This document shows, piece after piece, positions 14,949-18,788 of a stretch of DNA of 18,788 nucleotides (position 1 is its first letter; every line of letters begins with the position of its first letter). The position numbers were made by a program, and so were the translations under genes. The stretch comes from Nostoc sp. GT001 (GTDB taxonomy: Bacteria > Cyanobacteriota > Cyanobacteriia > Cyanobacteriales > Nostocaceae): the NCBI RefSeq assembly GCF_030382115.1, contig NZ_JAUDRJ010000003.1, positions 3,255,802 to 3,274,589 of the forward strand, in the 5' to 3' direction. Under the pieces are notes generated by a model. That model was not told the DNA's origin. It searched no databases and saw only the letters and a list, made by a program, of their open reading frames with translations.

Positions 14949-16043
14949 ATGAGCGATCTGACCAGTGACAGCCAACTATCAAGGATTGTTTTGAAAGGCT
15001 TTAAGTCTATTGCTGAATGTGACCTTAAGCTTTTGAAACTAAACGTACTTATTGGATGTAATGGTGCAGGTAAATCTAACTTCATAGGCTTCTTTCGCAT
15101 GGTTCAGCAGATGCTTGAGAGGAATCTGCAAGTTTTGGTAAGCCGCCAGGGTGGCCCCGATGCGATCTTGCATTTTGGCCGTAAAACAACTGAGCAACTA
15201 GAGATTGAGCTTTATTTTGGAAACAACGGGTACTTCGCTACTCTTGAACCAACTCAAGACAACCGTCTAATGTTTTCCAAAGAATCTTTTTGGTGGAATA
15301 TGAGCGGTGAGCGTGAAATCGGTAGTGGTCATTTTGAGAGTAAGGCTTTACGAGGCAGTGGCACAAGAATTGACAAGTACATATTACCCACCATGCGGCA
15401 GTGGCGGGTTTATCATTTCCATGATACAAGCGACAGCGCTTATGTGAAGCAACCACACAAGATTAATGATAATGTTTACTTGCGTTCTGATGCGCGTAAT
15501 CTTGCAGCTTTCCTATATTTGTTAAGTGAAAATTATTCGGAATCTTATCGGCGAATTGTCAAAACAATTCGACTTGTTGCTCCTTTCTTTGGTGATTTTT
15601 ATCTACGTCATTCTCCACAAAACAATGAGGTGATCGAGTTGGAATGGGTCGAGCAAGGTCAAGATATTCCGTTTAAAGCTCATCTTCTTTCGGATGGAAC
15701 ACTTCGTTTTATATGCCTGGCCACTGTCTTTTTGCAACCTACTTCCCTTCAGCCCGAAACGATTTTGGTTGATGAACCTGAGCTAGGTCTTCACCCGTAT
15801 GCAATTACTGTTCTTGCATCGTTAATGCGTTCCGCTGCAAAAGAAAAACAAGTTATTGTTTCAACTCAGTCGGTTGAACTGCTCAATGAATTTAGGGCGA
15901 AAGATGTAATTGTTGTAGATCGCGATCGTGGTAAATCATCCCTCCGAAGATTGAATGAGGATGATTTACACGAGTGGCTTGAAGACTACAGCTTAGGAGA
16001 ACTGTGGAAGAAGAACATCCTTGGCGGGAGACCTTCACGATGA
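14949..16043 (+). CDS. AAA-family (AAA_21/RecF-OLD-like) ATPase of a two-gene putative defence module
   Basis: This 364-residue SMC/OLD-type ATPase starts with the typical ISSR-like strand LSRIVLKGFKSIAECDL. It has Walker A GCNGAGKS (36-43), a signature-like LSDGTLR (247-253), Walker B ILVDEPE (272-278, D275/E276), LGLHP after it, and the sensor-like STQS (305-308). There is no fused nuclease domain: after the ATPase fold it ends with DDLHEWLEDYSLGELW, a motif-like tail also seen in related two-gene systems. The start has a weak AGGAAA. The next gene begins within its stop (ATGA), so the two products are made together. Related ATPases pair with a TOPRIM-like protein in AbiL/RloAB and, fused, in OLD and Gabija GajA. 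A role in phage defence is inference. Confidence 0.85.
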   Translation: MSDLTSDSQLSRIVLKGFKSIAECDLKLLKLNVLIGCNGAGKSNFIGFFRMVQQMLERNLQVLVSRQGGPDAILHFGRKTTEQLEIELYFGNNGYFATLEPTQDNRLMFSKESFWWNMSGEREIGSGHFESKALRGSGTRIDKYILPTMRQWRVYHFHDTSDSAYVKQPHKINDNVYLRSDARNLAAFLYLLSENYSESYRRIVKTIRLVAPFFGDFYLRHSPQNNEVIELEWVEQGQDIPFKAHLLSDGTLRFICLATVFLQPTSLQPETILVDEPELGLHPYAITVLASLMRSAAKEKQVIVSTQSVELLNEFRAKDVIVVDRDRGKSSLRRLNEDDLHEWLEDYSLGELWKKNILGGRPSR

Positions 16044-16696
16044 TCCGAATACACGTTTTTGTAGAAGGACAGACGGAAGAAACTTTTGTAAAAGAAGTAC
16101 TCTGCGAACATCTTCAGCGAAAAGAGATATATCTCAACCCCATTCTTGTGCGAACTAGCTCAACAAATAAGGGTGGTGTAGTGAGCTATGCAAAGATCAA
16201 GCCGCAATTAAATCGTAAATGCCTTGAGGATGTTTCGGCGTTCGTCACTACGATGTTTGATTTATATCGATTGCCAAATGATTTTCCAGGAAGCAGTTCT
16301 CTGCCTAGTACGAATGACCCATTTCAGAAAGCTGAATATCTTGAGCAGCAAATGAGCGCAGATATTAAACACCAAAATTTTCTCCCCAATTTACTGGTTC
16401 ATGAGTTTGAGGGACTCCTGTACAGCAATCCACAAGCTTTTCTCGCATGGTTTGACCAAAGTATAGTAGATAGTCTACAGGCAGAGCGTGACTTATTCCT
16501 TTCACCTGAACATATTAATGAAGGCCCGACAACAGCCCCATCTAAACGAATTATTAGATGTTGCCTTGGATATGAAAAGCCATTACATGGCTCCTTGATT
16601 GCAATGGATATTGGGTTGGATACAATACGTCAGCAATGCCAGCATTTCAATCAATGGTTAATGCGTCTTGAAAAGATCAACGGTAGTAATGGCTAA
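16040..16696 (+). CDS. DUF4276 (TOPRIM-like) protein of the two-gene module
   Basis: The protein has 218 residues. It opens with IHVFVEGQTEETF (4-16), where E9 matches the lone glutamate of the TOPRIM fold. MFDLYRLP (72-79, D74) sits where the acidic D-x-D motif is expected. NLLVHEFEGLLYSNP (117-131) and EGPTTAPSKRI (161-171) are hallmarks of DUF4276. It may be a nuclease or nucleotide-processing partner of the ATPase; activity is not known. An ATG at 16004 in the same frame would overlap the ATPase gene by 40 bases. The ATG at 16040 overlaps its stop as ATGA and has GGGAG 9 bases upstream, so it is chosen. No other gene follows in the same direction. Confidence 0.85.
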   Translation: MIRIHVFVEGQTEETFVKEVLCEHLQRKEIYLNPILVRTSSTNKGGVVSYAKIKPQLNRKCLEDVSAFVTTMFDLYRLPNDFPGSSSLPSTNDPFQKAEYLEQQMSADIKHQNFLPNLLVHEFEGLLYSNPQAFLAWFDQSIVDSLQAERDLFLSPEHINEGPTTAPSKRIIRCCLGYEKPLHGSLIAMDIGLDTIRQQCQHFNQWLMRLEKINGSNG

Positions 16697-16847
16697 AGAA
16701 AATATATTGCCCTCAAAAGACAGTAAAAATGTTATTTGTGTTCTCCATATTTTAGAAAGTTTTCAGCATTATTACTAATTTACAAAAGTGATTTTTTCTG
16801 AGATTTCCATAAATGAATCAGGAATTATGAATAATACGAAGTTTCAT

Positions 16848-16868
16848 AACTCCTAACTTCTAACTAAA
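16848..16868 (+). repeat. Three degenerate heptamers at the end of the peptidoglycan-binding gene
   Basis: TAACTCC, TAACTTC and TAACTAA stand in tandem. The stop codon (TAG on the minus strand, 16864-16866) of the neighbouring gene lies inside the last unit. The rest of 16697-16847 shows nothing recognisable. Confidence 0.5.
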
Positions 16869-17418
16869 TTGTTAGCGCACTCCAAGTTCGTTGACCAACT
16901 ACTCCATCTACACCTAAATTTTGCTGATTTTGAAAGGCTTTGACAGCAGTCTCTGTTAGTGCGCCAAAAATCCCATCTACTCTCACAGCATAACCGTTAG
17001 TCACTAATAACTGTTGTAAGGCTCTGACAGCAATACCAGAACTACCAAAATAAAGAGTCGGTAGAGGTTGGCTACTAAACTTCTGGAACCTTCCTGTAGC
17101 CTTTGTACGGACTTTACCTCCAGACTGAAAAGACTTCTTAGGCTTACCTAAGTTAGAAGAAATTAGTCCCAGATTCTTTTTGCTAATTTTCTGAAGTATG
17201 TGTTCTTTTTCTGGTTTCAGCGCTGAGAGAGAAGCCTGAGAAATCTCATCTGTCTGCATAAATTCAGGTGGCGTAACTTTAGCCGCTATCTCTAACTGAC
17301 TCTGTTTTGACTGGTTTACGTCATTTTCCATTTGCAATAATTGCTGCTGTGGCAAATTGACCCCAGATGCTTGTCTTATTGTTAATACGCCCGTCATCAT
17401 CAGGCCAATTTCATTCAT
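16864..17418 (-). CDS. Peptidoglycan-binding domain protein
   Basis: This 184-residue protein carries one C-terminal peptidoglycan-binding domain (PG_binding_1), residues about 122-182: LYFGSSGIAVRALQQLL, then GYAVRVDGIFGALTETAVKAFQ, then LGVDGVVGQRTWSAL. The domain would bind the cell wall, but no catalytic domain is attached. The first 120 residues are rich in Q, S and K, probably unstructured, and show no signal peptide, so how it would reach the wall is unclear. No Shine-Dalgarno sequence precedes the ATG at 17418; ATGs at residues 7 and 8 are alternatives. The stop codon lies in a heptamer repeat. Such proteins are common and poorly characterised in cyanobacteria. Confidence 0.8.
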   Translation of the reverse strand: MNEIGLMMTGVLTIRQASGVNLPQQQLLQMENDVNQSKQSQLEIAAKVTPPEFMQTDEISQASLSALKPEKEHILQKISKKNLGLISSNLGKPKKSFQSGGKVRTKATGRFQKFSSQPLPTLYFGSSGIAVRALQQLLVTNGYAVRVDGIFGALTETAVKAFQNQQNLGVDGVVGQRTWSALTI

Positions 17419-17478
17419 TTTAGTTTATTTTATTTCAAGCAATTTTTTTTAACCAACAACATTATTCTTGTCCGGGAT

Positions 17479-17512
17479 AGTACATACTGACCAAATAAAA
17501 AAGTCATGTACT
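17479..17512. promoter_or_regulatory. Inverted repeat upstream of the peptidoglycan-binding gene
   Basis: AGTACAT and ATGTACT are separated by 20 bases, 61-94 bases upstream of the gene start. It could be an operator; the arms are short, so chance is not excluded. Confidence 0.25.
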
Positions 17513-17709
17513 AATTTTTCTAGATAATATTTTTATGTTCATATTTGCTCACCTCCGATTCCATTTAATCAGATTAATATCATTAATCAAGCCATCAAGT
17601 AATCAGACCTACTATCTAAATCAATGGGTTAGACAATAACATACTATACGATCGCCAGGGAATGCCATCAAACAAATTTACCTTTTAGTTAAGGATTATT
17701 GGTCTTTGA

Positions 17710-17729
17710 AGACGCGATTTATCGCGTCT
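17710..17729. repeat. 9-bp hairpin in the 17419-18062 spacer
   Basis: AGACGCGAT, TT and ATCGCGTCT form a perfect stem followed by CTACAATAAGG. It is of the same GAGACG-type palindrome class as 14464-14490. The rest of this 644-bp spacer holds only a GTAGGCGTAGGCC fragment at 18001-18013, related to the repeat in cobK; no gene is visible. Confidence 0.65.
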
Positions 17730-18062
17730 CTACAATAAGGGTTTTGGGTTTATCTGAACTGTATTGCAACTTATGTCGCTCTTTCAAGCTATTCTCGAAA
17801 AGCGCACACTTTCACCTCAAAAGAATGAAACCGCACAACCTTGTTGCACGGTATGGAATTTGAGTTAAAGTTTAGATACCACATAAAAAATCACACAGGG
17901 GCACTGAACATAATGTTTGTGCAATTCTCTTGTCTAATCTGTGTTAATTTTTATATCATTTTGAAACTTTGAGAAAGAATGCACCTTAACCAAAAAGCGT
18001 GTAGGCGTAGGCCGCCCTTAGATATCGCTGAGTACTCTCAGTTGTGGATATTGAAAAACTTT

Positions 18063-18779
18063 TTACCTTTTTTCATCTCGCCACAAAGCAATACCGCCTA
18101 ATAAACCAGTGATATTGGGGATGAGTTTGACATTTAACGGTAGCTGGAAATTGACTTTCACAGCTTCACCACCGCCAATGTAAAGGTAGTCATAATTAAA
18201 CAGATGTTGCAAAGATGCGATCGCTTTTTCTAAACGCCTATTCCATCTTTTCTCACCAATTTTTTCTAACTCTGCACGCCCCAACTGCTGCTCAAAAGTC
18301 TCTCCTTTGCGAAACGGGTGATGCCCCATTTCCATATTCGGTACCAGCTTACCATCCACAAATAAAGCCGAACCAAAGCCTGTACCCAGAGTAATAACTA
18401 ATTCAACACCTTTACCTGCGATCGCACCAAATCCCTGCATATCTGCATCATTAATCACCCGTACAGGCTTGTTTAAGTGTTTTAATAATGCTGTTTCCAA
18501 ATCAAATCCGATCCAATCTGGATGTAAGTTTACCGCTGTTTCCGTAACTCCACACCGCACCACACCGGGAAAACCGACCGAAACGCGATGAAATTCACCT
18601 TGAGCGGCAGCTAAAACTACAATTGCATTAATTACAACCTCCGGTGTCGCAGGTTGCGGTGTATCTAAACGCGCCCTTTCCGTTACAGGATGCCCCGTAA
18701 TATCCAAAACCATCGCCTTAACGCCACTACCGCCAATATCAACCGATAGGGTACGAATTGATCCATTTTCTTCAACCAT
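18063..18779 (-). CDS. ppgK: Polyphosphate glucokinase (ROK family)
   Basis: This 238-residue ROK-fold kinase is predicted to phosphorylate glucose with polyphosphate (and perhaps ATP) to glucose 6-phosphate in the cytoplasm. The phosphate-binding loop VDIGGSGVK is at 13-21. TPQPATPEVV (40-49) and VGFPGVVRCGV (68-78) match PPGK-type members. VINDAD (108-113) contains the likely catalytic aspartate D111, and ITLGTGFGSALF (129-140) is the second nucleotide/phosphate loop. MGHHPFRKGETFEQQLG (151-167) replaces the metal-binding cysteine motif of typical ROK kinases, as in PPGK. It ends with IGGGEAVKVNF. A Nostoc-group homologue has been reported as a polyphosphate glucokinase. The start lies 9 bases from the window edge, so its promoter is not visible. 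Confidence 0.87.
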   Translation of the reverse strand: MVEENGSIRTLSVDIGGSGVKAMVLDITGHPVTERARLDTPQPATPEVVINAIVVLAAAQGEFHRVSVGFPGVVRCGVTETAVNLHPDWIGFDLETALLKHLNKPVRVINDADMQGFGAIAGKGVELVITLGTGFGSALFVDGKLVPNMEMGHHPFRKGETFEQQLGRAELEKIGEKRWNRRLEKAIASLQHLFNYDYLYIGGGEAVKVNFQLPLNVKLIPNITGLLGGIALWRDEKR

Positions 18780-18788
18780 TGAGTTACA

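Noticed and set aside
15238..15456. Minus-strand frame inside the ATPase gene
   Set aside because: It is a shadow of a well-supported gene on the other strand, with no similarity to a known protein.

Overview
The window looks like chromosome from a filamentous, heterocyst-type cyanobacterium (Nostoc/Anabaena group). The evidence is the frequent HIP1-type GCGATCGC octamers, a full-length cyanobacterial sucrose synthase, DUF4359 and DUF1636 genes, a ROK-type polyphosphate glucokinase, and intergenic spaces full of heptameric tandem repeats and small palindromic elements. This assignment is inference from gene content; no 16S or other marker gene is present.

Layout: 4-492 (+) is a Nudix hydrolase. 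489-2706 (-) is a two-gene polar amino-acid ABC importer whose binding protein and permease are fused. 2707-3200 holds a nine-copy 21-bp tandem repeat and a MITE-like palindrome. 3201-5196 (-) carries panE and an inositol-monophosphatase-family gene, separated by a heptamer array that supplies the stop codon of the latter. 5365-5853 (-) is a small secreted protein. 5931-9134 (-) is a tetrapyrrole/cobalamin region in two parts: a sirohydrochlorin chelatase gene coupled to cobA by an ATGA overlap, then a cobalamin riboswitch leading into a DUF1636 metal-binding protein and cobK. 9518-9901 (-) is DUF4359. 10025-10098 (+) is tRNA-His with a clear promoter. 10099-11976 is nearly gene-free, with one possible 38-residue membrane peptide and an approximately 570-bp heptamer array. 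11977-14397 (+) is susA. 14398-14948 holds a hairpin and a 147-bp MITE-like element with 13-bp perfect inverted ends. 14949-16696 (+) is a translationally coupled AAA ATPase/DUF4276 (TOPRIM-like) pair resembling a split OLD-type or AbiL/RloAB-like defence module. 16864-17418 (-) is a peptidoglycan-binding protein and 18063-18779 (-) a polyphosphate glucokinase.

How the genes fit together: CobA makes precorrin-2/dihydrosirohydrochlorin, the chelatase can insert metal into sirohydrochlorin, CobK reduces precorrin-6A, and the riboswitch ties the DUF1636-cobK part to the B12 pool. SusA and the glucokinase both feed sugar metabolism but are not in one transcript. The most interesting parts are the ATPase/DUF4276 pair beside the MITE-like element, the riboswitch that overlaps a false upstream start codon, and the repeat families that touch coding ends. 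Several starts were moved from the longest possible reading frame to ATG codons with better signals; the reason is given in each entry.
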